From Argentina anserina (lineage: Eukaryota > Streptophyta > Magnoliopsida > Rosales > Rosaceae): a stretch of 64,000 bases of DNA. Of this stretch, positions 48,677 to 58,865 are shown in pieces. Every line of letters starts with the position of its first letter. Position 1 is the first letter of the stretch. Location: positions 8,060,001-8,124,000 of the forward strand of contig NC_065876.1 in NCBI RefSeq assembly GCF_933775445.1. The letters run 5' to 3'. A program made the translations under genes and the position numbers. The notes beneath the pieces are model-generated. The model had not been told where the DNA came from, ran no database searches, and was given only the letters and a program-made list of their open reading frames with translations.

Positions 48677-49921
48677 CTGGCCGGGGCCTAAGAGAATGAA
48701 AGTGAGGGCAAGAAGAACAAAGCGAGGCTATAGGAGTCAAAGAAAAGGGAAAACAGATCCTGTATTTTTGGAGCTACGAGAGGTTAAGAAGTGTGGTTGG
48801 GGAGAAGGCTATGATAATGGAGGAAGGAGAGAATTAGGAGGAGAAGATTTTCTTTCTCTGCCGACTCATGTCCGCAATTCACTTTGATGCTTTCACGTGT
48901 AGGCGAGCTTAAATGATTTGTTATGGCCATCTCATTCTCAAACAGTACGTAGTTGCTTCATAATCGATTTTTTTCTAAGGTAAAATTTATTGCTGGAATA
49001 ACGGTTATGAGTGAGTGTAGATATAGGCCATATCGTATGCATGAGTCCCCAAAACTAAAACATATCTTATGCTAGGGAAAATTCTATGGTGTAGCGCTGC
49101 ATGCGTGCAACACCCTTAATCAACCGTCCATACACCCCACATACTCCACGTGCATTTCAAGACACCCTTTATCCCCCGTCCGCTTCGGTATATATGGTAT
49201 GCAGCGCTGTACCATAGACGAATCCTTATGCTAGAGTATCCTCCTCTTGTCAAAACTAAACCATCACCTTGAGTCTCTAGGCTTTGGGAAGGCTACAGTT
49301 TGCACTCACTTGAATAGCAACTGATCTCTTCAGGGAAAGAAACTGGCCGACCACACAAGTAAAAAGAAGGAATCACGACCACCATTGAAGCCCCCCATAC
49401 GGGTCACTCGATTTCGTTATTTTCTTATTGTCGATCTTCAACATTAATTTGTCAACTTTTTTTCTTTCCTTGATTTCATGATAAATTAATTGATTTGTCT
49501 TCAACATTATATTCTTTTTTTAAGAGAAAATTCATTCATAGAGAGTAAACACAAGTCAAACATGCAATTACATGATATTTTTTGTTACTTGATTTCATAA
49601 TAAATGCCCCAATGGGCTTAAAATATTAATTGTGTATTTGTTTTAAGGCCCGTACTATTTGTAAACGAAGTTACTCATCTTATAGTCTTACTGGAAATTC
49701 GAGACATCGCTCAGACGCTCACTGATGCACTCTACAAAAGTCGATTGATAAAATCGACTAAGTCAACTAGTGAGGAGAAAAAAAAACCCATTAAACATAG
49801 ACGCAAGGATGATTTAAATAAGGAAAAATTTCCTCCAACAAAGATTTTACTGCCCCAAATAAAAAAAGATGACAATAGGGTATGGATGATTAATACTGAA
49901 AAAGATACGGCCTTTATTCAT
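48674..49921. other. Spacer between ADF and the phylloplanin-like pseudogene
   Basis: Contains the ADF upstream region and a small MITE (49084-49217). A plus-strand 73-codon frame at 49745-49966 (Lys-rich start, then VWMINTEKDTAFIHLLASS) is not recognised; it could be a remnant of a retroelement or gene. Nothing else is supported. Confidence 0.5.
49084..49217. mobile_element. Small MITE with CTATGGT ends
   Basis: A 134-bp unit with 19-bp inverted ends (CTATGGTGTAGCGCTGCAT versus CTATGGTACAGCGCTGCAT). Its length, the preceding AAAATT and the inner AACCGTCC motif recall the MITE at 16196-16335, so they may be distant relatives. No clear target duplication. Confidence 0.65.
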
Positions 49922-49950
49922 TTACTTGCTTCTAGTACAAATAGAATTCC

Positions 49951-50023
49951 AACTATTACAATATGATTTGATAAAAAAAACTACTACAATATGATTTGAT
50001 AAAAAAAAACTATTACAATATGA
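49951..50023 (+). repeat. Short ~28-bp tandem repeat
   Basis: TACAATATGATTTGAT plus an A-run occurs twice in full and once in part. Its position at the 3' side of the phylloplanin-like pseudogene has no evident meaning. Confidence 0.7.
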
Positions 50024-50869
50024 AGAGTAATATAAGCGGATTGGTACAAATACGTAGTACGTTAACATACCTTTATTCATATATTTAAGTGAGTGTAGAT
50101 ATAGGCCATATCGTATACTTGAACTATAGAATAAGGTCACATCAAACCGAATTGGAATGAAATCAATGATACGGAGGAGGAGGCCGCCGACAGATATGGT
50201 TCCGTTCGGTGCTAACCCCAACGTGAGAGTTCCATTTGAAGGCAGATTTGAAGGCAGAGTGGAGTTGCATTGCGAAAGTGGTGTGACAACCACAACACGA
50301 CATCCGGACAATATTTGAGTAGCGCTAAGTAGAGGGGTCACAGGGTCTAGCAAAATGGTAAACACTCCTGCGGGGTTTGTAACCGCATGCAGTCGAAACC
50401 AAGATATTGTTGCAACGTAGTTGGACCTGAGCATCTGCATATGCATGTACAAGAGATAATTAACATATATAACAATTTATTTTAATCTGATGATCAACAT
50501 GGATAAATAATTAACTGGTCTCGTTCAGACCATGAGGCCGGTGAAGAACTCAGTTGATTATTACGTTTCATCAATGTGCAATTGATTATCTTACTTGGGA
50601 ATGGTAGGCTAATAATGGCAGGGCTGGGATCGGTACGGGACGGGTCGGGATTCGACCTATCCCGATCCTGATCCCGAAAGTAAAATCGGGATCGGGACGG
50701 GTCGAGATTTGACCTAATACCGAATCATCCCGATCCCGATCGGTTCGGGACGGGTTCGGGACCAATCGGGACCATTCTGCATATTACTTTTTTTTTTGAA
50801 AACCTGCACATTACTGCTTGCAATCAAGAACATAGCACAATAACAAGTTCATACTCATATAGTAAACTA

Positions 50870-51000
50870 ATACAAAACCAGTAGCCAAACTTAATACAAA
50901 CCAGTAGCCAAACTTAATACAAACCAGTAGCAAAAGGCCAAACTTAATACAAAACCAGTAGCAAAAGGCCAAACTTAATACAAAACCAATAGCTTCAGAT
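50870..51000 (-). repeat. Tandem repeats at the transposase 3' side
   Basis: About five copies of a 24-34-bp unit containing ACCAGTAGC, in two forms (with and without AAAAGG), directly downstream of the transposase stop. Position between gene end and subterminal region suggests part of the hAT 3' non-coding end. Confidence 0.8.
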
Positions 51001-51009
51001 AAAACACCA

Positions 51010-53736
51010 TTAACTTGTCTCTGAATCATATTCAGATCCTAGCTCAGTGTCATCATCACCGACTTCAACAAGTTCATCATCTGATTCATCATCAACTTCA
51101 ACAACTTGTTTCTTTCCCTTGAATGTTGGAGGAGGACAGTTACTTGAAGAGGCTGTGCTTACATGCTCTGAAAGACAAACAATTTCATTTAGACATTTAG
51201 TACCCAGTCTTAAGTGTCTAACAATCAATGCTTCAACAGATTTGTAATCAATGCTTCAAAATAAATTAATAAGATAGCATTAAAGTGACTAAACCACAAA
51301 CAATCAAGTAATCAACAATTCAAAATGAATTACCTCTCTCACACTGCTCATAAAACTCATTGTCTGTAATGGATGGTTCCTCTTGTATGCAGCTAATTTC
51401 ATTACCCCTCAACCAGCTTTGTAAACATATCAATGCTTCAACAGATTTAGGAGTCAAGGAACTCCTAAAGCTGTCAATGACTCTGCCTCTGGTGCTAAAA
51501 GCAGACTCGGATGCAACAGTTGAAACTTGAATAGCCATTACATCTTTGGCTATTGCTGCAAGAACATGGTACTTGGGTCCATTCATCCTCCACCATAGCA
51601 AAATAGGAAATTCAAATGCTTCCTTCTCATTAGGGTTAGTGACCTCAAGAGGATCCAGCAAGTATTTGTCAACTTCATGCACAACCACAGCCTCATCAAG
51701 CTCAGAAACAACCTTGCTCCAGTCAGCCATGTAACCTCTGCTGCCACTACTTGATCCTGAGCTTTGTGATGTGCTACTAACGTTTCTTTCAGTTGTCTTC
51801 TTTACAGTAGCATACGTTGGTGCATATTCTTCATACAAGGACATCAACACATCCTTCAACTTCTTCGTTTTAGTCTCCACCTCTTGCTTGGTAAAGTCTT
51901 CTATTGTGAAGAGATGACTTATGTGTCTGAGCTTACACCTAGGATCAAGAATCAGCCCCACAAATACTAATGGATTCAAATCAGAATAAGTCCCGTAGTA
52001 CTTGAGGAACTTGGCCTTCATCTGTTGGCCCATCTCATACAAAGTCTTCTCAGTTTCTGTTTGTGTTGCTATTTCAGGCTGCACAAGGAGCTTTCCAATC
52101 TCAGTTTCCATTGCTAAAACATCATGAAGTGTGGTGTGGATAGTGGGATGATTACTTGCACTAGCTCTTAGAGTAGCTTCGAAAAACGTCAAAAGAAAAT
52201 GCACAAACACTTTTGCCTTATACCATTCTTCCTCCTCGGGTGGTCCTACTTTAGGCCTCCTGCCTTTGGTTGGAAGCAAGTTTCCCTCCTCATCGAACTC
52301 TTCGTCAGGCTCATTGAAATAGGCTGCAAAACCAGTGTCTGCTTCAACTGCCATTCTTGCAAAGACTGCTTTGAACTTCAAGGCAGCTTGCAACATTAAA
52401 AATGTTGAATTCCACCTTGTAGGAACATCCATAACAACCAGAATTTGACAAGAGATCTCTTCCTTTGCTGCACATGCCTTAAAGCTTTCCAACCTTGACG
52501 GTGAAGATCTCACAAACTTCACTGCATTTCTTATCGCTAACACTGCTTTATTCAACCTTTTTAACCCACTTCCAACTATCAAATTACAAATATGGGATGT
52601 ACACCTAACATGCATGTGCTGACCCCCTAATATGGATTCCGGTTTTTCTCTTTTGTTCAGTTTGGACCTAACATAATCAATGGCACACTTATTTGCTGCA
52701 GCATTATCGACTGTGATGGTAAGAACCTTGCTAATTCCCCACTGAAGCAAACACGCCTCGATAAGAAGACCTATAGAATTCCCGATGTGAGAAGATATAA
52801 TGCAGAAGTTGATTATCCTCTTATGCATTTCCCACTTATCATCGATAAAGTGTGCCGTTAGCACCATGTAGTTCATGTTTTGAACACTTGTCCAAGTATC
52901 GGTAGTGAGGCACACCCGATGACATTTAATATCAGAAATCAACTTCTTCTTCGTCTTATCATACAAACTCAGAAAGTTCTTCACCAAAGTTTTCCTACAA
53001 GGGACTTTAAACAAAGGCACTGCAACATGACAAAAGTGCCTAAATCCTTGCTTTTCAACAAACCTAAAAGGAAGTTCATCAACTACAACCATTTCAACAC
53101 AAGCTTGCATCACTGCATCAGGATTATATGCTACCATCTTCATCGTATTGCCCTTACTTTTATCACTAGAAAATACTGGCTGATTTTTCTCTACTACTTT
53201 CACTTTCCTACCAGGATAAAACTTGCAGTTAAACTTTAAGTGCCTAAGCATCCCTGAATTTCCATTGCTACGAGAATCACAAGCATAGTCTCCTAAAGGA
53301 CCCTTAGGACAGTATCTACACTTGGCCCTCTGAGATTCATGTACAATATCTTTCTTACCCTTCACCTTAGTGACTTTCCTGTCTGTATATTCATCAAAAT
53401 GCTTCCATACCCAACTGCGTTTCCTACTATTCCGAGTATCTTGACTAACATCAGAAGCTTCTTCACTAATTTGGGGCAATAAATTAGAGAGAGAAGGAGT
53501 TGTACCAGAAGAAGAATTGACCGGAGTCGTCTGAGCAGAGAGAGACAGAGTTGTACCAGGTCCAGATGTAATGATTGCTTCGGCTGCTTCCTCCGGCCTA
53601 AGTCTCTTCTTACTCTTTCTAATCTGTAAGAGAATGAAACTTGCAGTAAGAATTAAGATATTCCTAACCCAGAACAATGAAATCTAAATGTAATCCTTAA
53701 CAATGAAAACCATAAACTTACTCCCAGTTTTCCCAT
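51010..53736 (-). CDS. hAT transposase, three exons, intact
   Basis: Exon 1 53722-53736 (MGKLG), exon 2 51334-53623, exon 3 51010-51167; GT-AG junctions in frame give 820 aa. Zinc-finger BED domain at about 75-143 (WVWKHF, C107, C110, H133, C138), a central RNase-H-like catalytic region (CLTTDTWTS), and the C-terminal hAT dimerisation domain (ASESAFSTRGRVI, SLTPKSVEALICLQSWL). Exon 3 adds an acidic tail (VDDESDDELVEVGDDD). If exon 3 is not spliced on, translation ends four codons into the intron at 51320 (772 aa). Frame-wise both are possible; splicing to exon 3 has a clean TTTCAG acceptor. Family role: cuts and pastes the element via its terminal repeats. Confidence 0.92.
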
Positions 53737-53749
53737 TGAAGATTGGCGA

Positions 53750-54020
53750 GAGCAGAGAGGCGTCTGAGAGCAGAGACGCGACTGAGAGAGAGTAGAGAGT
53801 CGGGAGAAGAGAGTCGCGAGAGCAGACTAGCTAGCAGAGAGTCGACTGAGAGCAGACTAGCTAGCAGAGACGCGATTGAGAGAGAGCTGAGAGGCGAGAG
53901 CTGAGAGTCGCGAGAGCTGAGAGTGAGAGAGAGGCGTTGAGAGAGAGCATCAGAGAAGAGAGGCGACTGAAGAAGTGTGTTAGAAATCTAGGTTTCTCTG
54001 CTTTAGTCTCTCTCTCTCTC
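53750..54020 (-). repeat. GA-rich degenerate repeats in the hAT 5' region
   Basis: Repeating GAGAGCAGACTAGCTAGCAG and GAGTCGCGAGAGC type units in the region between the transposase start and the G-rich subterminal zone. GCAGACTAGCTAGCAGAGA occurs twice about 30 bp apart. This is the likely promoter and leader of the transposase gene. Confidence 0.75.
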
Positions 54021-54412
54021 TTAAGTTTTGGACTGGGCTTCGAGAATTTGGACTGGGCTTAGATATTCGGGACGGGTCGGGATTTTCGGTATCTATTCGG
54101 CCCATCTCGATCCGACCCGTTTACTTTAATTCGGGGTCGGGACGGGTCGGGACGACATAATTTTAGAGGTATCCCGACCCGATCGGGACGGGATCGGGAC
54201 GGGTCGGGTTCGGTATCGGGATTTCGGTATTGGATTCTCAGCCCTAAATAATGGTGCCATTGGCACCAGGAATGGGATTTCCATCGACAGTGCAAAATAT
54301 GGTGCCTGTGATTCTGGTAAGTAGACTCGATCAAAAGAGGGCCGATGAGAGCGCCTTGAGCTACCACGGCCACTGCAGCAACCATCATGCAAACAAACAA
54401 AATTGATTTCAT

Positions 54413-55855
54413 GGAGAGCGACGGCCCATAGACCGAGAACGCAAGTACAAACTTGTGCTGAAATATTATGTTTGCTGGATTAGATTGCAAGTTAACTAAT
54501 GATGTTTTGCTGTTTGCAAAGTGGCTAATTTATAGGCAATCCTGCCATGCAAGCTCCAAGAGGTCAAGTACGTCCGTTGCTTAACAATTTTGTGATGAAA
54601 ATTGACAGAAACCTAACATTAATGACTAATCGTTGCTTTTAGATTTCAGTATCCACTAGTTTGGGATGATGTCCTCACCTAGATGTCTAGATATAAATGG
54701 AAAAAGTTTGTTTGTTTTGTGAACATTAAGTTTCCCAAAAAAAGTCTCATACATTAATTCGTGTTGTGTAAATGTGTCCATATAAAAGGCGATTTTGAAC
54801 TCTAAGCGTATGAATACTATGGAATTATCAATGTTTCAAAGAATGAACTAAAAGTTTAATGCTCAATAACGGTTTTAGATTAATGGTTCCATCCAGCTGC
54901 TAGTCAACCGCTCTTCCCAAATGTACTTCTGATAATCTCTACTACTATAAAGCGATCACTTAAAGTTTCACCAAATTGTGAACTGCTAAATCTATCCCAC
55001 TAACACCAAAGCTGAACTTCCATAGTTAGGAAGGAACAATCTGCAGAGAACCAGTGTTCTGAGCATGATTCCCCGCTGCCCAACCACAGTTTGCTTTCCA
55101 AATTCACCATGTCACGTCCAGGCATGCATGGCTGCATCTCTACTCCGTCGTTAAATGCCGATATATATTCTTCTCTATCCAAATTGAACACCTTCAGTCT
55201 TTCAAGTACATGTGTGATTTAAAAAATGTCAAATCTGTTCCATTCGTTGGATCGGATCCTGATCGATGCCATTTTATTAAGCGAAATTCTGTTCGTATCA
55301 ATTGAAATCTGCACTATTGTATTTCCTTTCCTGATGTATGCATTGAAAATGATAATTCAGTTTCTGTATGTGCAGTACCTGTTTTTTTTTGGTCTGTGAG
55401 AGTATCAGTGACAGCATCAGGTTGAATTCCATGAAACTGGTTCCAACCCTATCGCCTTTCAGTGTGGGCTTCTTAGGTCAATACTACTGCCTCTATGCTA
55501 TAAATATAATACCTGTGTGGATCGAGGTACAATTACTCTTACCTGTGTCAGAAGTCTTTGCAAGAGTACAATGATTATCCTGTTCCTAATCAATGAAAAC
55601 CGGCAGGTACTTTGAAATGTTAATATCGACTCTGTTTAGATTATATCTGATTTGGTAATAGGATGTAGATTATACTTTGTCAATGTTATCTAATGGTAAA
55701 TCATAATTAAGGGTCTCATAGCAGTCAAGTAATTTGAACTATCAAATAACAGCCACAACAAAAATTGTGATTAACTCGATCATGTGTGTTTCATAGAATT
55801 GACATTGCTAGGCAATAGTATTTAAATGTGCTTGGTGTAAAACTACAAGTTAAAG
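54413..55855. other. Spacer upstream of the phylloplanin-like pseudogene and downstream of GT90 copy A
   Basis: No gene is identified. A 63-codon minus-strand frame (55000-55191; contains GESCSEHWFSADCS) is open but unrecognised. From about 55390 to the GT90 stop, the sequence resembles 60290-60600 downstream of copy B, marking the 3' reach of the tandem duplication. Confidence 0.55.
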
Positions 55856-58800
55856 TTACTGCTGCTTATTCTGGATACTCTCCCAGTACTTATCTTCCCA
55901 TTTTTCTACTTGTTTTATCAAATTGATGTTATTCCTGTATAAGTTTCCAAGATCTTGGGGTTTATAAGGAGGCGGCAAGGTGCAGGGGTTTGTAATCGAT
56001 GGACTCTTCACCAACGACTCGTTCATGAACTTTTTCTCTGACTCATCTGCAGCGCAAGCGAGAGTCTCTGCGCACAAATGTGTAGCTCCTTCAGGTATCT
56101 TTGGCTCAAATTTTGAAAGTTTGGCATATTCATTTAGTAGATGAAACATGTAATCATACACATAGTCCATCTTCAGTTCTTGCTGAATGAAGTTGCTTGC
56201 TGCTTTCCCAATTGCTTGTGCCTGTATGTGAAATTCCATTAGTACTATAAATATTGGCCATGATTATTTGGAACCCTTTTGGTTTATAGGCAGTAAATCA
56301 AAAGTTACTCTTTGTGGGGGTGTACAAAGATACATCTTTGAATCATTTTATCATAGATTCTGCATTCAGTTACTACTCAAAAGACACCAGATTTAAACAA
56401 AATAACTGACATTATGGAGATGAAAGGGACTTGATAGGAATCTAATAGAGACAAATTATTATTTATTGAGAATGTATCACTACTTCAGTGTCCCAGGTAT
56501 TTTCTTTGTTTTAACTCATTAGCTGATTCCAAAACTAATGCCCCTTCGAAGTAAAAGTGTAAAACCAAAGGCCTCATCGGTTGGGTATGCTAATATTTAG
56601 AAATAATTGAAGTCATAAAAAAATTTAGTATTGCTCAAGTTAGAGGGTATTACCTTTTGTTTGTGATTGTTTCCCCAATCTACAGCGAATTTGATGGATT
56701 TGCATTTGTTGTCATTCCTTATAGGCCAGTAATGGTGCACTGGTCGTAAACTCCTTGTGAAGAAATCATAGTAGTGTGGTTTTATCAGCAATGTAACTGA
56801 ATCACAGGCCAGAATGTACTTCTCACTAACAGACCATGCATAGCCCTCAATATATATCTTGTACCTATAAAACCAGGTGAAAATAAACTGGAAATCAAAC
56901 TTAATTAAAAAACAAGAAAATTTTAGGATCTTGATGTGGTAAGTTACATGTCACAGACATCTTGTACAGATATACCTATGTGTGCATTGATTTGTTACAT
57001 CTGATTGCTTGAAGCCTTGTTGAGATTCAAGGATCCAGTCCTGCAGTTATACATAATGAGTTAATTGTGTTTTTTTTTTCTTCCCCATTTGATCAAGTAC
57101 TGCATTCTGTATATATATCAATGTTTTAAAAAACTCGCCTCAAGGCTCGTCTGAGGCTTAAAAAGCTTAAAGCTACTTACACAACGCCTATGTTTTTCGG
57201 TCTGGACACCGAGGCTCGCTTTTTACACCTTATGTTACGTTTTTTATGCCTTTTACGCATTTTACTACGCCTTAGAAAATAATCTTTTTAAGTATCTTTT
57301 TATATTTATTTATATAATGTGTTTAATTTGATGAAAATTATCTAAAACGTTTAGATTATGAATTTCATTATATCTAAATGCAATAAATTGGTAAGTTCTT
57401 ATGTATATTTTTTCTTTTTGTATGTGTATAATTATATATTTACACATTTAACTACTAATTTTTATAACATAAGACTTACGTTTTATGCGCCTCAAGTTCT
57501 AAGGCTCAAGGCTCAAGGCTCTCAATAAAACGCCTTATAGTACGCCTTCGCTTTTTAAAACATTGATATATATTGTTACCTGGATGAATAAGCGAGCATT
57601 CCAGTCCTGTGTGTCTGAGACGTTGCATTTGAGGAGGTTTCTCCTTGTTTCGGCTACAAAGGGGTTCCCTTTCCAGTATGCATAAGGTTCTCTCTCCATC
57701 CATTTGCTCATCTCGTTACCTTTCTCGACATCTTTCAACAAGCTTCCCCATGGTTTTATGTTTATCTCAGCCCTTCAAAACACACGTAGTTGATCAGTTA
57801 TGACTTATGAGCGAGCTATTAGGACATAATTCTTCTACTATGTTATATTATCATACTGTTAAATCATTGTCATATATGATATATATCAAAGACTTTAAAT
57901 GTGCCTAACATGATACAAAAGATATTTTTCTTGCTCTGAATAGTTCATTCCATTTAATTTTAAATCCAAGTGTCTATTCTAACTTGTTGGACATTAGTGG
58001 TTGGTACCATATCATTTTCATGCCAGAGCAAAAAGAAGAAACTAAGCATAATTCCAACTCACCAGCCCCAGAAAGACCAATCAGGGAACACAATGTCTTT
58101 TGTCCATCTATCACCGCAGTACCGGAACAGCGGTGGCACCTGCGTCGAGTTCTCTCCCAGGTAATCTTGTGATCGGATTACAGGAAGGTCATCACAATCA
58201 AACATGAGCTCCAAGTCAGGTACTTTCCCAGGGTATCTCCTAAGGAGCTGCAAAATGCCCCATATAGTAAACACATCCCTTGTCTGTATGGACTTCTTGT
58301 ACTTCTCAATATAAGCCTTGCCTTCAACAATAACTAGCCGAAAATGCGCTGTCTCTTTTGCGCTTTCCACCATGTCCCTTGTGATTCCTGTGGCTCTCCA
58401 TGGCTTTAGATCTTCGTAGATGAACCGAAAGTAGTCCGGGCATGTAGTGTTCGAGGATGTGTCAAGACGATCACTACTGAAGAATTTAGGGTAGTTTGTT
58501 GGACACGTTTGTGTTTGATTGATGTCCATAGAACAGTTGAGTGGAAACTCGATTTTTTTGGGGGATATCTCATGCTTGTCGGTAATCAGTAGTGTTTGGT
58601 TCGTCGACTGCATATAAGAAATGACAAGAAAATAGATCAGACAAAGAAAAAGCCTTAGCGGCTTAGCCTGTATGGTAATTGTGAAAATACACATTAGCTG
58701 AAAGCTTACAAGTTGGATCCGGAAAGAAGATAGAATGGCTGCAATGATTAGGAAACCCAAGAGGAAGATAGAATTGGACCTCCCTCCCTTTATCAAAGAG

Positions 58801-58865
58801 GATTGCCAATTTTTTGCACTTTGAAGCTGCAAAGGTCTGACCAAGCGAGATCCTCGCAACAACAT
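55856..58865 (-). CDS. GT90 glycosyltransferase, Rumi/POGLUT-like (copy A)
   Basis: Six exons: 58710-58865, 58063-58607, 57580-57772, 56976-57040, 56654-56864, 55856-56221, giving 511 aa. Start at 58865 (MLLRGSRLVRPLQ) matches the copy B start. A signal-anchor helix (SIFLLGFLIIAAILSSF, about 34-50) makes it a type II membrane protein, probably Golgi or ER. The catalytic domain of the CAP10/DUF821 type shows CPDYFRFI, PDLELMFDCDDLPV, FPDWSFWGW, REPYAYWKGNP, DWNARLFIQDW, YKIYIEGYAWSVSEKYILACDS and YDYMFHLLNEY. Animal Rumi transfers glucose to Ser of EGF repeats; plant substrates are not settled. Intron 3 (539 bp) contains a hAT-like MITE that copy B lacks. Frame is continuous. Confidence 0.93.
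57119..57565. mobile_element. hAT-like MITE in intron 3 of GT90 copy A
   Basis: A 447-bp element with terminal repeats CAATGTTTTAAAA / TTTTAAAACATTG and an 8-bp duplication ATATATAT (57111-57118 and 57566-57573). The low-complexity duplication alone is weak, but the ends and the comparison with copy B, whose intron is only about 72 bp, confirm an insertion. Interior carries CTCAAGGCTC-type repeats known from plant hAT MITEs. It ends 14 bp from the exon 3 splice donor. Confidence 0.85.

Larger units (their letters stand above)
50611..54254 (-). mobile_element. Complete hAT transposon (3.6 kb) with 8-bp target duplication
   Basis: The element spans 50619-54246. Target duplication AATAATGG at 50611-50618 and 54247-54254 is perfect. 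Terminal inverted repeat: left CAGGGCTGGGATC, right complement TAGGGCTGAGAATC. Both subterminal regions (about 50628-50775 and 54060-54225) are packed with CGGGACGGGTCGGGAT-like motifs in both orientations, expected transposase binding sites. Inside is one long transposase gene (51010-53736). The lack of any stop in it and the exact target duplication suggest recent insertion and possible autonomy. It interrupts a phylloplanin-like pseudogene. Confidence 0.94.
49922..54412 (-). pseudogene. Phylloplanin-like secreted protein, split by a hAT transposon
   Basis: Phylloplanins are secreted leaf-surface proteins; the tobacco one inhibits spore germination of a foliar pathogen. Exon 1 begins at 54412 with a signal peptide (MKSILFVCMMVAAVAVVAQGA), continues RITGTIFCTVDGNPIPGANG, is cut by the hAT element (50619-54246) and resumes at 50618 with SLPFP up to a GTAAG donor after 50595. 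Exon 2 starts at 50434 with AQVQLRC and goes on to GVFTILLDP, RVVVVTPLSQCN and GGLLLRIIDFIPIRF. Two further breaks exist: a frameshift between signal peptide and RITG, and one that looks like a 4-bp TGCA duplication after NNILVSTA. No stop codon is found at the usual end. A gene with these lesions cannot make the normal protein. Identity rests on motif memory, not on a search. Confidence 0.8.

Noticed and set aside
48528..48887. 119-codon frame rich in Arg-Glu repeats
   Set aside because: Translation of the GA microsatellite in the ADF leader on the opposite strand.
53624..53677. 18-residue hydrophobic start of the hAT transposase
   Set aside because: This is intron sequence; a clean donor and acceptor join MGKLG to the main exon in frame.
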